The position numbers and the translations under genes are program-made. A stretch of DNA of 42,641 nt from Ferruginibacter sp. (GTDB lineage Bacteria; Bacteroidota; Bacteroidia; Chitinophagales; Chitinophagaceae): positions 1 through 42,641 of the forward strand of contig JANXTG010000046.1 in NCBI GenBank assembly GCA_025352525.1, read 5' to 3'. Under the pieces are notes generated by a model. That model did not search any database and was not told the origin of the DNA. It worked only from the letters and a program-made list of their open reading frames with translations. Shown here piece after piece: positions 1-9,068 of the stretch (position 1 is the first letter of the stretch; each line of letters begins with the position of its first letter).

Positions 1-2450
1 CGCATATTAACTTTTACATTAAATGACGGATCAGCAACTGTTATAATATTTGGAGATATAACGACAGACTGTTCTTCTATAACATAATCTGCTTTTGGAA
101 AAGCGTTGATTTTTATTGCAGGATCACCATTTAAATTTATTTCTTCCAAGTGTATTCTTGTGAGATAATCAACATTAGGATTAGCACCATCTAGAAAAGA
201 ATGCACTTCCTTTAATTGTTGCCCTACAGATGCCCCATACATTAACAAAGAAAAATTTCTGTAAAATCTGTTATTAAAATTATTCAATACAAAGGGAATT
301 CCGAAATGTGTATCGGCAAGAAAACCAATACTGCCTTTTTGATTTGCAAACGTATATTTTTCAGAAAGTGTTGCGAGGGTAGATAATCTGTTTGGATCGT
401 AACTGTAAAAATCTCCGGCTATACAACCGCTCACATTAAAGAATGGATATTTACCTGTGTTGTTATAATTTTCTGGGTTACTAATATTAAATTCAAAAGT
501 AGTTGCAGATGAGTGACCAAAATATCCTAAAAAGCCAATGCCTTCTTCAAACAACTGTGTAATTCTTTCACTGCTTGCCTGCTGAATTGTTGCAACAGAT
601 GTTTTTCTAAATGTTTCAACTTTTCCGCCATATAAAGTATCTTCTGCTATAACTTTATTTTGATCCATATAAGACCCAAGCTGCAGACTTTCTCCCTCCG
701 TTTTGCCACCTACAATATGAATAAAATTTTTCATCCACCCTTTATCAGCAATAGCAGGACTTTGAGTTCTTTGTACCTGCTCGTATTGTAAAATCTTCTG
801 GTAATAAATCCCAACTTCTGCTCCGTTAATTGCTCCTAGCCTACCAACTGGAGTTATGGGTACAGTTGTGCCGGGTTGAGATACCAACAAATTATCTGAT
901 GCGGGCCAGCCAAAAGTGCCAACCAAATCAAGTTGTGCAGCAATCGGATTGGCTTCCTGAGGCCTCTTGCCCTGATAGCTTATCCCTCTGCCAATAATAA
1001 AAATGAATTTGGGTTTTACAGGATATTGCACATCCATAAATCGTACAAAATTTCTTACCGCATCAGGGTGAGATTTTATGCCAAAACCAAACTGGTCTGT
1101 AAGTTCATTTATATCATAGACTTTTGCATTGAAACCTCCGCCGTTTACTGAATTTCTATAAGCTCTATAAAGTTCTACATTATCTACTCCTGCTCCATTA
1201 TTGTACAAAACAGAATTACTTATAATTACATAATCTCCTTGGGTAGCTGCAGTATTGTAATCAACAAAATTCTTTGTTAGCATACTGTTTACAGTGATAA
1301 TATTTGAAGATTCAACATTGTTTAAAATAAATTTTCTTACAGCATCTGAAGAAGCCGGTAATACAAATTTTACTTTTCCAGGCGTTGAAATAACATCGCC
1401 GATATATCTTCTTCCATTATTTATATCGTATAAAACCGGAGATACTGTTCCGAAATTAAAATTATCAATTTCAAGATTATTTCCTGTAGCAGATGCGGCA
1501 AGGTCAAAAGGAAAAGATTTGCTGTTGTTAAAATTAAATATTGAAGGATAAGTTATTCCAACCGTTGCTATAACAAATCTATCAGTAATTGCTGGATTTG
1601 ATAAATTGCTATTGGTTATAGAAACAGTTGCTGATGAAGTGTTTTGTAAATAACTTAAAGGTTGACTTGTAACATTAAAAACTGCCTGAGTGGTGTTAGT
1701 TGTTATTAGAGATGACAAGACGTTCCCGAAAAGTTTTAAAGATATGGTTCTTTGGATATTATCTGTATTTGAAAAAACTTTTGCTCTTACAGAAAGGCTG
1801 TTTGAAGGCCCTGCAGTATAAACATTTAATCCACTTATCGTTTCAACAAAAGGAGAATTAATATTGTTATCACCGGTAGTAAAACCTTCGCCATTATCAT
1901 AAGCGGAAGAATAAACATATTCTCCCAGGTCTTGTGCATAACCACGGTTTAAATTGGCTTTGTAAAAAAGATTTATACTACGCATAAAATAAGCATCGGG
2001 AGTTGCTGTACCCGGCGCTGTATTTATTGTGTTTGTGTATCTTAAATTTACTCCGGTTGTATTTTGAGTAAGAAAATATGTTGAAGTATCTGTTTCTAAA
2101 CTATACCTATCAGCCAATTGAAACTGCGGTTCTTTATACAAGGGCGCATCAGCTTTTCCGTCATTCATTTCTCCGTAAAACTCAATAAAATCAGTACTTC
2201 CCAATATTATGCCGGATACTGAAGTAAATATTCTAACCTGTTGTCCGTTTCTCCAAAGCTGAAAATTATCTGCATTAACGGCTGCTAAACCTGCAGCTGC
2301 AATTGTTGATTGGGGTATACGGGTAATATTATCCGTATTAATTTTAAACTTAAAATATGTTTTGCTATAATCTATCCAACTGTTATTAAACTGGGCTTTT
2401 ACAGAAAACGCAAATAATATTAAAAATGGAAGAAGTATTTTTTTTTTCAT
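1..2450 (-). CDS. C25-family peptidase, PorU-like T9SS sortase (3' part missing)
   Basis: About 816 residues are visible, from an ATG at 2450 to the left edge of the window; the C-terminus lies outside. A Lys-rich start and hydrophobic stretch ending in KAQ form a signal peptide. The frame is open throughout and carries the gingipain-type (peptidase C25) catalytic dyad: His in GYFGHSSATTF (codon 513-515, about residue 646) and Cys in VSGCIAGDF (codon 423-425, about residue 676). The GRLGA...YYQKILQYE stretch is also typical of the family. PorU proteins are surface sortases that cut off the C-terminal signal of T9SS cargo and attach the protein to the cell surface. The N-terminal region (GEMNDGKADAPLYKEP) resembles, from memory, the form often named PorU2 rather than canonical PorU. 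It starts 22 bp after the PorV-like gene, so the two form one operon. It could be another C25 surface protease, but the neighbour favours a sortase. Confidence 0.85.
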   Translation of the reverse strand, partial: MKKKILLPFLILFAFSVKAQFNNSWIDYSKTYFKFKINTDNITRIPQSTIAAAGLAAVNADNFQLWRNGQQVRIFTSVSGIILGSTDFIEFYGEMNDGKADAPLYKEPQFQLADRYSLETDTSTYFLTQNTTGVNLRYTNTINTAPGTATPDAYFMRSINLFYKANLNRGYAQDLGEYVYSSAYDNGEGFTTGDNNINSPFVETISGLNVYTAGPSNSLSVRAKVFSNTDNIQRTISLKLFGNVLSSLITTNTTQAVFNVTSQPLSYLQNTSSATVSITNSNLSNPAITDRFVIATVGITYPSIFNFNNSKSFPFDLAASATGNNLEIDNFNFGTVSPVLYDINNGRRYIGDVISTPGKVKFVLPASSDAVRKFILNNVESSNIITVNSMLTKNFVDYNTAATQGDYVIISNSVLYNNGAGVDNVELYRAYRNSVNGGGFNAKVYDINELTDQFGFGIKSHPDAVRNFVRFMDVQYPVKPKFIFIIGRGISYQGKRPQEANPIAAQLDLVGTFGWPASDNLLVSQPGTTVPITPVGRLGAINGAEVGIYYQKILQYEQVQRTQSPAIADKGWMKNFIHIVGGKTEGESLQLGSYMDQNKVIAEDTLYGGKVETFRKTSVATIQQASSERITQLFEEGIGFLGYFGHSSATTFEFNISNPENYNNTGKYPFFNVSGCIAGDFYSYDPNRLSTLATLSEKYTFANQKGSIGFLADTHFGIPFVLNNFNNRFYRNFSLLMYGASVGQQLKEVHSFLDGANPNVDYLTRIHLEEINLNGDPAIKINAFPKADYVIEEQSVVISPNIITVADPSFNVKVNM

Positions 2451-2472
2451 AACTGTTCAATTTATAAAACCT

Positions 2473-3579
2473 CTATTCATCATTTTTCTTTCCAAAAATA
2501 ATTCTAAGAGAAATTACATGCGTGTATAACGGATTTGATTGATTTGCTAAATTTGTAAAGGCATAATCAATATTCACATTTTTTATTTTAAAACCTGCCC
2601 CAAGGCTAGGCTGGTATATCCAAACCTTTTTTTGATTCAAAGTATCTCCATCTGACAAAGCCCTTTGAAAATTTGTAACCCCTGCCCTTACAAAAAAAAC
2701 ATCTTTAATAGCACCTTCCAAGCCAAGATGTGGATCTGCGCTAACAGTATTACCGCTAAAAACAGTATTTCTTTTACCGTCAAAAGTAACGTCAATGTTA
2801 GCTTCTGTTTGCAATTTAAAATTAGCCCCGATATCAAAAGTGTAAGCTCCACCAAGTATCAAACGTGGTGCTGTTAGTTCTGTCGATTTTACAGGAATAT
2901 CATTTTTTGTTAGGTACAAAGCTTCTTTTTCTTTGTCTGTAAATTTAAATGACCAGGCATTAAATGTTGTTGTCAAATCTTTTGCCACCAAACCAATATT
3001 CCATTTTTTTCCTCTCATTTGCAATCCTGCATCTAGGCCAAATCCCCAGGCATTTGCAAACTTTCCAACTTTTCTGTAAATAACCTTAGCATTTAATCCG
3101 GCATTTAAAACATAATTGTCATTTTCTTTTACTTTTTGCGCAACAGACATTAAAAATGCATAATCCGCTGAAGAAAAAGATTTAATGTTATTGTAATTAA
3201 TACTTCCATCAGGCTCCACCAAGAAAAGAGTATTTGGTATATCATCAACCGCAAAACGAAGCAATGAAAAGCCGACGGTACGTTTATTATCCTGAACGGG
3301 CACTGCAACGGCTGCATAATCATACTTGGCTATACCGCTAAAATACTCAGCGTGCATAATAGTAGCATCAATATTATTTTTTACTTCCGCTAAACCGGCG
3401 GGGTTCCAATAACCTGAAGTAGCATCTTTTACGGAAGCTACCTGTGCACTTCCCATTCCTAATCCTCTTGCTCCCGCACCAATATTTAGAAATTCGTTTG
3501 AATATTTTCTGAATTGCGAAAAACCTGAAACAGAAAACAAAACAAAAACCGAAATACAAGCAGCAATGCTTTTTTTCAT
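2473..3579 (-). CDS. PorV/PorQ-family outer membrane protein, T9SS-associated
   Basis: 368 residues with a signal peptide ending near SGFSQF. The mature N-terminus FLNIGAGARGLGMGSAQVA followed by DATSGYWNPAGL is the signature of PorV/PorQ-family (UPF0164-like) outer membrane barrels. The rest alternates amphipathic strands and ends in a charged short tail (FGKKNDE). PorV shuttles T9SS cargo from the translocon to the PorU sortase at the cell surface. The gene is directly upstream of a PorU-like gene with a 22-bp gap, which supports a shared role. The canonical PorV opening that I remember (PFL-I-PDARxGGMGD) is not seen, so this is probably a paralogue; I leave the symbol blank. The next upstream gene is divergent (tyrS), so this is the first gene of the operon. 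Confidence 0.8.
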   Translation of the reverse strand: MKKSIAACISVFVLFSVSGFSQFRKYSNEFLNIGAGARGLGMGSAQVASVKDATSGYWNPAGLAEVKNNIDATIMHAEYFSGIAKYDYAAVAVPVQDNKRTVGFSLLRFAVDDIPNTLFLVEPDGSINYNNIKSFSSADYAFLMSVAQKVKENDNYVLNAGLNAKVIYRKVGKFANAWGFGLDAGLQMRGKKWNIGLVAKDLTTTFNAWSFKFTDKEKEALYLTKNDIPVKSTELTAPRLILGGAYTFDIGANFKLQTEANIDVTFDGKRNTVFSGNTVSADPHLGLEGAIKDVFFVRAGVTNFQRALSDGDTLNQKKVWIYQPSLGAGFKIKNVNIDYAFTNLANQSNPLYTHVISLRIIFGKKNDE

Positions 3580-3673
3580 GATAACAATATTAATAATTGT
3601 AAAACTTTATTGATTTCTTAAACGTTCTAAACAGTAAAAAAGTGTGAACAATATTTAAAAGTAAAATGTGCTT

Positions 3674-3681
3674 CAAATATA
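3674..3681 (-). promoter_or_regulatory. Candidate -7 box (TATATTTG) for the PorV-like/PorU-like operon
   Basis: On the minus strand the sequence matches TAnnTTTG, about 95 nt before the PorV-like start. No clear -33 TTTG is seen at the expected 19-21 nt spacing, so this may be a chance match in AT-rich DNA. Confidence 0.3.
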
Positions 3682-3858
3682 ATGAAAACCAAGCATTTTA
3701 TAGGTTCCTATTGTTGAAAAAAACTATTGGCAAAAAAGGAAAAACAGCATCTATTTCTTTAATTAAATTTTTTATTGCAGCAGTTCTAAAAAGCTTGATT
3801 TAAATTTTTAAAAAAACCGGTTTACCGTTTAATTTTTACAACCTTATTTTTACCAAAA

Positions 3859-3866
3859 TATTTTTG
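3859..3866 (+). promoter_or_regulatory. Candidate -7 box (TATTTTTG) for tyrS
   Basis: Matches the Bacteroidota -7 consensus TAnnTTTG and ends only 4 nt before the tyrS ATG, which would give an mRNA with almost no leader. No convincing -33 TTTG is visible upstream. Confidence 0.4.
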
Positions 3867-3870
3867 TGAA

Positions 3871-5151
3871 ATGAATGCATTTTTAGAAGAATTACAATGG
3901 CGTGGAATGTTGCAGGATATAATGCCGGGCACTGAAAATCAATTGAACAAAGAAATTACATCGGGTTATATAGGTTTTGACCCTACGGCAGATAGTTTAC
4001 ATATTGGCAGCCTTGTACCCATTTTACTTTTGGTTCATTTGCAAAAAGCCGGGCACAAACCCGTAGCACTTGTAGGCGGTGCAACGGGAATGGTAGGCGA
4101 CCCAAGTGGCAAAAGTGAAGAAAGAAATATGCTGAGCGAAGAAACTTTAAACAAAAATGTTTTGGGAATTAAAGCACAGTTGTATAAGTTTTTGGATTTT
4201 AAAGAAACTGTTGCAAACTGTGCAGTTATGGTAAATAATTATGACTGGTTTAAGGGAATATCTTTTTTAGATTTTATAAGAGATGCCGGAAAACACATTA
4301 CAGTTAATTACATGATGGCAAAAGACAGTGTAAAAAAAAGGCTGGAAGGTGAAAATGGTATGTCGTTTACAGAATTTACCTACCAGCTTGTGCAGGGTTA
4401 CGATTTTTATTGGCTTTACAAAAACATGAAATGCAAATTACAAATGGGCGGCAGTGACCAATGGGGCAACATTGTAACCGGCACAGAACTCATAAGAAAA
4501 AAAGATGGCGGAGAAGCTTTTGCATTTACCTGCCCGCTTATCAAAAAAGCAGACGGTACAAAATTTGGAAAATCTGAACAGGGGAATATCTGGCTGGATG
4601 CTGAGAAGACCTCACCGTTTAAATTTTACCAGTTTTGGTTAAACGCTTCTGATGAAGATGCAGAAAGCTGGATTAAAATTTTTACATTTTTAAGTAAGAC
4701 GGAGATTAACGAAATTATTGATACACACAAAAAAGATCCAGGAAAAAGATTTTCGCAGAAAAAACTGGCAGAAGAAATTACGATTTTTGTTCACGGCAAA
4801 AATGAATATTTAAAAGCCATTGAAACCACTGAAAAATTATTTTCTTCACAAAATGCTGCTGCCGAAGATTTGTCAGAAAATGAGTTAAATGCCATTGAAG
4901 GGATTACCAAAACAACTATTTCAATAGCTGATTTTGAAAAGGGAATTGACTTGGCGACCATGCTAACAGAAGCCGGAATTTTTACCAGCAAAGGTGATGC
5001 TAAAAAAATGATATTATCGGGAGGTGTTAGTATCAACAGAAAAAAATCTGATGACCCGAAACTTATGCCTACAAAAAAGATGCTGCTGCACAAAAAATTT
5101 TTATTGGTTCAAAAAGGAAAAAAAAGTTATTATTTATTTGAAGTTATTTAG
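3871..5151 (+). CDS. tyrS: Tyrosyl-tRNA synthetase
   Basis: 426 residues, the normal length for bacterial TyrRS. This class Ic cytoplasmic enzyme charges tRNA-Tyr with tyrosine using ATP. The Rossmann catalytic domain carries the HIGH-type signature as HIGS at residues 44-47 (after FDPTADSL) and the KMSKS-type loop as KFGKS at 231-235. The tyrosine-binding GGSDQWGN lies at about 193-200. The C-terminal S4-type RNA-binding domain covers about residues 355-426 (AGIFTSKGDAKKMILSGG). The ATG at 3871 gives the conserved N-terminus directly and sits 4 nt after a TAnnTTTG box. It stands alone: the PorV-like gene is divergent on the left and the cyanophycinase is convergent on the right, with a shared hairpin between them. 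Confidence 0.97.
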   Translation: MNAFLEELQWRGMLQDIMPGTENQLNKEITSGYIGFDPTADSLHIGSLVPILLLVHLQKAGHKPVALVGGATGMVGDPSGKSEERNMLSEETLNKNVLGIKAQLYKFLDFKETVANCAVMVNNYDWFKGISFLDFIRDAGKHITVNYMMAKDSVKKRLEGENGMSFTEFTYQLVQGYDFYWLYKNMKCKLQMGGSDQWGNIVTGTELIRKKDGGEAFAFTCPLIKKADGTKFGKSEQGNIWLDAEKTSPFKFYQFWLNASDEDAESWIKIFTFLSKTEINEIIDTHKKDPGKRFSQKKLAEEITIFVHGKNEYLKAIETTEKLFSSQNAAAEDLSENELNAIEGITKTTISIADFEKGIDLATMLTEAGIFTSKGDAKKMILSGGVSINRKKSDDPKLMPTKKMLLHKKFLLVQKGKKSYYLFEVI

Positions 5152-5163
5152 CTTGATGAATTT

Positions 5164-5196
5164 TAAAAAGCCTTCGGTTATACCGAAGAATTTTTA
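5164..5196. terminator. Bidirectional terminator between tyrS and the cyanophycinase
   Basis: Hairpin CTTCGGT-TAT-ACCGAAG (5172-5188) with an A-run on the left and a T-run on the right (and the reverse on the other strand), between two convergent genes. It can serve both. Confidence 0.75.
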
Positions 5197-5214
5197 AATA
5201 AATTTTAGATTAGT

Positions 5215-6111
5215 TCATTCTACATTTACCTGCTTGTTTGTAACTGATCCTTCAAATACTTCAGGAATAAATATTCTTTCTACAGCCATGTAACCGTTTC
5301 CTTTTTCAAGAAAATGTACACGCATATTTTCAATGCTTATTGGGCAACCATCCGGTATATCAGCAATATTGCTGTGGCGAATATCATGTCCGTCTAAAAT
5401 AACAACAAGTCCGCTCCCAATTGCTTCCATTCTGTTGCCATCAATAATTAAGAAGCCGGTATCTTCTCCCAGACCAATCCCAATGCAGGATGGATTTGCA
5501 GAAACAGCTTGTGCAAGCCTTCCAAATCTCCCCCTTTTTTCAAAATGAGAATCAAAAATTACATCATCCATAAAACCCAAACCTGTTGTGATTTTTACTT
5601 CCCCTTTTAAATGGGCTTTTGCTGCATTGCCTTCATAAATCATGGTGTTACTCATGGCCATTGCACCTGCAGATGTACCGGCAACTAAAAAAGCTGCCTC
5701 CTCATTGTATCTCTCTAAAACTATTTGTAAGAATTGTGTACCTCCAAAAGTACTTGTCAGCCTAAGTTGGTTACCACCACTAAACATGATGGCATCACAT
5801 TTTTTTAATCGCTCAATGTATTCCTCCTTCATAGCATCTGCACGGTTTCTAATGTGCATCAGTCCTATTTGTTTACAACCAATTTTTCCAAAAGCGTTGA
5901 GATAGTTTTCTCCAACTTCTACAGGAATCATGCTTGCAGTCGTAACTACTTCAATTCTTTTTTCATGTCCGCCAATTTCTTCTACTATTCGTCTTAGAAT
6001 TCCAAGTTCAAAAAAATTTAAATTATTTCGGTGTATTTGGCCGGTTTCCAGATCTGTACCTTTGTCCTCCGCTCCTCCTATTGCAAGTAGTTTTCCTTTA
6101 GCAAATTGCAT
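5215..6111 (-). CDS. cphB: Cyanophycinase
   Basis: 298 residues, close to the usual length for cyanophycinase (peptidase family S51, class I glutamine amidotransferase-like fold). The enzyme cuts cyanophycin (multi-L-arginyl-poly-L-aspartate) to beta-Asp-Arg dipeptides. Family signatures are present in order: KGKLLAIGGAEDK at the N-terminus, MFSGGNQLRLTSTFGGT near 109-125, the nucleophile Ser147 in GTSAGAMAMSN, and DSHFEKRGRFGRL further on. There is no signal peptide, so it is cytoplasmic. The matching synthetase is in the same window at 34023-36644, far from this gene, instead of being adjacent. No isoaspartyl dipeptidase, needed for the next step, is seen here. It is convergent with tyrS and follows mutS in the same orientation after a 185-bp gap, so it probably has its own promoter. 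Confidence 0.93.
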   Translation of the reverse strand: MQFAKGKLLAIGGAEDKGTDLETGQIHRNNLNFFELGILRRIVEEIGGHEKRIEVVTTASMIPVEVGENYLNAFGKIGCKQIGLMHIRNRADAMKEEYIERLKKCDAIMFSGGNQLRLTSTFGGTQFLQIVLERYNEEAAFLVAGTSAGAMAMSNTMIYEGNAAKAHLKGEVKITTGLGFMDDVIFDSHFEKRGRFGRLAQAVSANPSCIGIGLGEDTGFLIIDGNRMEAIGSGLVVILDGHDIRHSNIADIPDGCPISIENMRVHFLEKGNGYMAVERIFIPEVFEGSVTNKQVNVE

Positions 6112-6134
6112 GCATACTCAAATTGTGATTTATA

Positions 6135-6142
6135 CAAAATTA
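6135..6142 (-). promoter_or_regulatory. Candidate -7 box (TAATTTTG) for cphB
   Basis: TAnnTTTG match on the minus strand, 23 nt before the cyanophycinase ATG. No clear -33 element. Confidence 0.35.
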
Positions 6143-6296
6143 ACGTAAACGTCTACATATTATTTTATTGTTATCAACCGAATGTTAATATTTATGATTT
6201 AATTAATGTTTGCCTGCAGGGTTTTAATAATAAAATGAAAATCTTTAAGATTATGAAACTGTTTGCTGGCTAATTAAAAAAAACCAAAATATTCTT

Positions 6297-8909
6297 CTAT
6301 TTAATTTTAGATTTTATTTCCTGCAACTTGAGCAATGCTTCAACCGGCGTGAGTCTGTTAATATCGACAGTTTCTAAAATAGATCTTATTTCTTCGAAAG
6401 TGATTGAGTGTGCATCGAAAATATTTAGCTGCATTTTGGGTAAAGAAAGCTGCTTCATTTTCTTTTTTACAACATCGCTATTTTGTGATTCATTATCGTC
6501 TTTATTTTTTTCTTCCAGCAATAACAATATCTCATTTGCTCTGTCAATTAATGCAGGCGGCATTCCTGCCATGCGAGCTACATGTATACCAAAGCTGTGA
6601 ATACTCCCACCGGGTGCGAGCTTGCGCAAAAAAATTATTTTATTACCAACTTCTTTGTTTGTTATGTGGTAATTTTTTATGCGATCAAATTTATTTTCAA
6701 GTTCATTTAACTCATGGTAATGTGTGGCAAATAAAGTTTTGGGTGTATGTGGTGACTGGTGTAAAAATTCTGCAATGCTCCACGCAATAGAAATACCATC
6801 ATAGGTTGATGTTCCTCTTCCAATTTCATCCAGTAAAATTAAACTTCTTGCAGTAAGGTTGTTTATGATGCTGGCGGTTTCGTTCATCTCCACCATAAAT
6901 GTACTCTCGCCACCTGTAATATTATCTGATGCACCAACCCTTGTAAAAATTTTGTCTGTCAACGGAATTTTTGCTGAAGAAACCGGCACAAAACTTCCCA
7001 TGTGTGCCATTAAAGTTATTAGTGCCGTTTGTCTCAAGATAGCGCTTTTGCCACTCATGTTTGGGCCTGTAAGAATGATGAGCTGTTTGGTTGTATTATC
7101 AAGAAAAATATCATTACTGATATAAGTTTCTCCCTGCGGTAAATTTCTTTCAATAACGGGGTGCCTGCTGTCTTTCAGTTCCATTTCAAACCCACAGTGT
7201 AGATCAGGTTTTTTATAATTGTATTGTAATGCATTGTTGGCAAAACAGCTTAAGCAATCAAGCACAGCCATTACGTGACCGTTCACCTGCATGGGCGCAA
7301 TATAATCCTGCAATTCGTTCAGTAATTCCTGAAAAAGCTGTTGCTCAATCTGGTGAATTTTATCTTCGGCACCAATTATTTTTTCCTCGTACACTTTTAA
7401 TTCAGGTGTAATATATCTTTCAGCATTTACAAGTGTCTGCTTTCTAATCCATGTTTCGGGTACTTTTGGTTTGTGCAGATTTGTTACTTCTAAATAATAA
7501 CCAAAAACATTATTAAAACTAATTTTTAGTGAAGATATTCCTGTGTTGATGGCTTCTTTCTGCTGCAGTTCTAAAAGATAATTTTTGCCGCCACTAGCAA
7601 TGCTCCTAAGCTCATCCAATTCTGCATGAATACCTTGCGCAATCAGTCCGCCTTTATTTGCAAGCGCCGGTGGATTTTCTGTTATTTGCGTTAATATTTT
7701 TTGCAGGATATAACTGCAACTGTTGAGCGAATCGCCAAGCCTTTTTAAATAATCACTCGATGTTGAAGAGCAGATTTTTTTTATTTCTTCTGTTTGCTGT
7801 AATCCTCTGGCTACCTGCAGTACCTCCCGTGGATTTATTTTTTTTAATGGTATTTTGGCTGCAAGTCTTTCCACATCTCCAGCCATTTTTATATGTTTAC
7901 CAATCTGTAGTCTTGTGTCAGTTTCTTTGATAAAAAATTCAACTGTATTTAATCTTTCATTTATTTTAATGAGGTCGTTTAAGGGCATCAACATCCACCG
8001 TTTCATCAGCCTTGCACCCATGGGAGAAACGGTATTATTTACGGTTTTAAAAAGACTGCTGTTTTCGTTGTTAGAAATGAGTTCTAAATTTCTAATAGTA
8101 AAACGATCCATCCACAAATGCTCTTCTTTATTTATTCTTTGCAGGGAAGTAATGTGTTGCAGGTTGGGATGTTCCGTATCTTTTAAATAATGCAAAATTG
8201 CACCCGCAGCTATAATTCCTGCACTCATGCCTTCTGCACCAAAACCTTTTAAACTGTGCGTGCCAAAATGCTTTAGCAATATCTCGTTAGCATATACATC
8301 AGCAAAAATCCATTCATCTAATGTGTAAGTAAAAAAAGAGGTGCCATAATTTTCTTTAAAATATTTTTGTTTATTTCTTTGAAATATTACTTCGGCAGGT
8401 TGCAGACTTTGCAACAGTTTATCTGTATATTCTTTATCACCTTCAGCAATAAAAAATTCTCCGGTTGATATATCCAGAAAAGAAATTCCTGTTTTTTCAT
8501 CAGTGATATGCAGGGCAGCTAAAAAATTATTATTGTTGTGTTCAAGTAATTTATCGCTTGTAGCTACGCCGGGAGTTACCAGTTCTGTCACGCCTCTTTT
8601 TACAATGCCTTTTGCCGTTTTGGGATCTTCAAGCTGGTCGCAAATGGCTACTCTGTAACCGGCTTTTACTAATTTGTGTAAATAAGTATCCAATGCATGG
8701 TGCGGAAAACCTGCCAGCTCTGCAGACGCAGAATTAGCACCATTTCGTTTGGTAAGTGTAATGCCCAAAACCTGAGATGTAATGACCGCATCCTGACCAA
8801 AAGTTTCATAAAAATCACCAACTCTAAACAACAATATTGCATCAGGATATTTTGCCTTGATAGCATTATGTTGTATCATTAAAGGTGTTTCTGAAGCAGT
8901 TTTGGCCAT
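6297..8909 (-). CDS. mutS: DNA mismatch repair protein MutS
   Basis: 870 residues from the ATG at 8909. A TTG codon 9 nt upstream would also keep the frame, but it overlaps a TAnnTTTG box, so the ATG is chosen. MutS recognises mismatches and small loops and starts repair with MutL. The mismatch-contacting Phe-x-Glu is seen as F33-Y-E35 in GDFYETFG. The ATPase domain has Walker A TGPNMSGKSAILRQ, the STFMVEM signature, Walker B LLDEIGRGTSTYDG and the FATHYHEL switch. Core, lever and clamp regions lie between. The C-terminus (ILETVDINRLTPVEALLKLQEIKSKI) is the usual MutS1 tail, so this is the repair protein and not MutS2. All key motifs are intact. It is convergent with nothing nearby and is transcribed away from the LolA-like gene. 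Confidence 0.97.
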   Translation of the reverse strand: MAKTASETPLMIQHNAIKAKYPDAILLFRVGDFYETFGQDAVITSQVLGITLTKRNGANSASAELAGFPHHALDTYLHKLVKAGYRVAICDQLEDPKTAKGIVKRGVTELVTPGVATSDKLLEHNNNNFLAALHITDEKTGISFLDISTGEFFIAEGDKEYTDKLLQSLQPAEVIFQRNKQKYFKENYGTSFFTYTLDEWIFADVYANEILLKHFGTHSLKGFGAEGMSAGIIAAGAILHYLKDTEHPNLQHITSLQRINKEEHLWMDRFTIRNLELISNNENSSLFKTVNNTVSPMGARLMKRWMLMPLNDLIKINERLNTVEFFIKETDTRLQIGKHIKMAGDVERLAAKIPLKKINPREVLQVARGLQQTEEIKKICSSTSSDYLKRLGDSLNSCSYILQKILTQITENPPALANKGGLIAQGIHAELDELRSIASGGKNYLLELQQKEAINTGISSLKISFNNVFGYYLEVTNLHKPKVPETWIRKQTLVNAERYITPELKVYEEKIIGAEDKIHQIEQQLFQELLNELQDYIAPMQVNGHVMAVLDCLSCFANNALQYNYKKPDLHCGFEMELKDSRHPVIERNLPQGETYISNDIFLDNTTKQLIILTGPNMSGKSAILRQTALITLMAHMGSFVPVSSAKIPLTDKIFTRVGASDNITGGESTFMVEMNETASIINNLTARSLILLDEIGRGTSTYDGISIAWSIAEFLHQSPHTPKTLFATHYHELNELENKFDRIKNYHITNKEVGNKIIFLRKLAPGGSIHSFGIHVARMAGMPPALIDRANEILLLLEEKNKDDNESQNSDVVKKKMKQLSLPKMQLNIFDAHSITFEEIRSILETVDINRLTPVEALLKLQEIKSKIK

Positions 8910-8915
8910 GAGCGA

Positions 8916-8923
8916 CAAAAATA
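8916..8923 (-). promoter_or_regulatory. Candidate -7 box (TATTTTTG) for mutS
   Basis: TAnnTTTG match on the minus strand, ending 6 nt before the chosen ATG at 8909. It overlaps the upstream TTG codon and argues against that codon as the start. No clear -33 element. Confidence 0.4.
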
Positions 8924-9036
8924 TTGAATTTGAATTTGTTTACCGATTTGTTTATAAACAGCTCCTATAAAAATTACATTAACATTTAATTGCGAAAGCT
9001 GGCTTAATCGTTTCATACAACGGTTAGTCTATAACA

Positions 9037-9044
9037 TATATTTG
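9037..9044 (+). promoter_or_regulatory. Candidate -7 box (TATATTTG) for the LolA-like gene
   Basis: TAnnTTTG match 24 nt before the ATG at 9069; the -33 element is not obvious. Confidence 0.4.
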
Positions 9045-9068
9045 CATTTTTAAAATTTAAAAAATAAT

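Noticed and set aside
933..1151. Open frames on the plus strand opposite the PorU-like gene (also 1294-1551)
   Set aside because: Shadows of the minus-strand C25 gene, which has intact catalytic motifs in frame.
6141..6158. Sequence ACGTAAACGTCTACAT upstream of cphB that resembles the susC operator (12 of 16 positions)
   Set aside because: It is not palindromic and has lost the right half, so it is probably chance.
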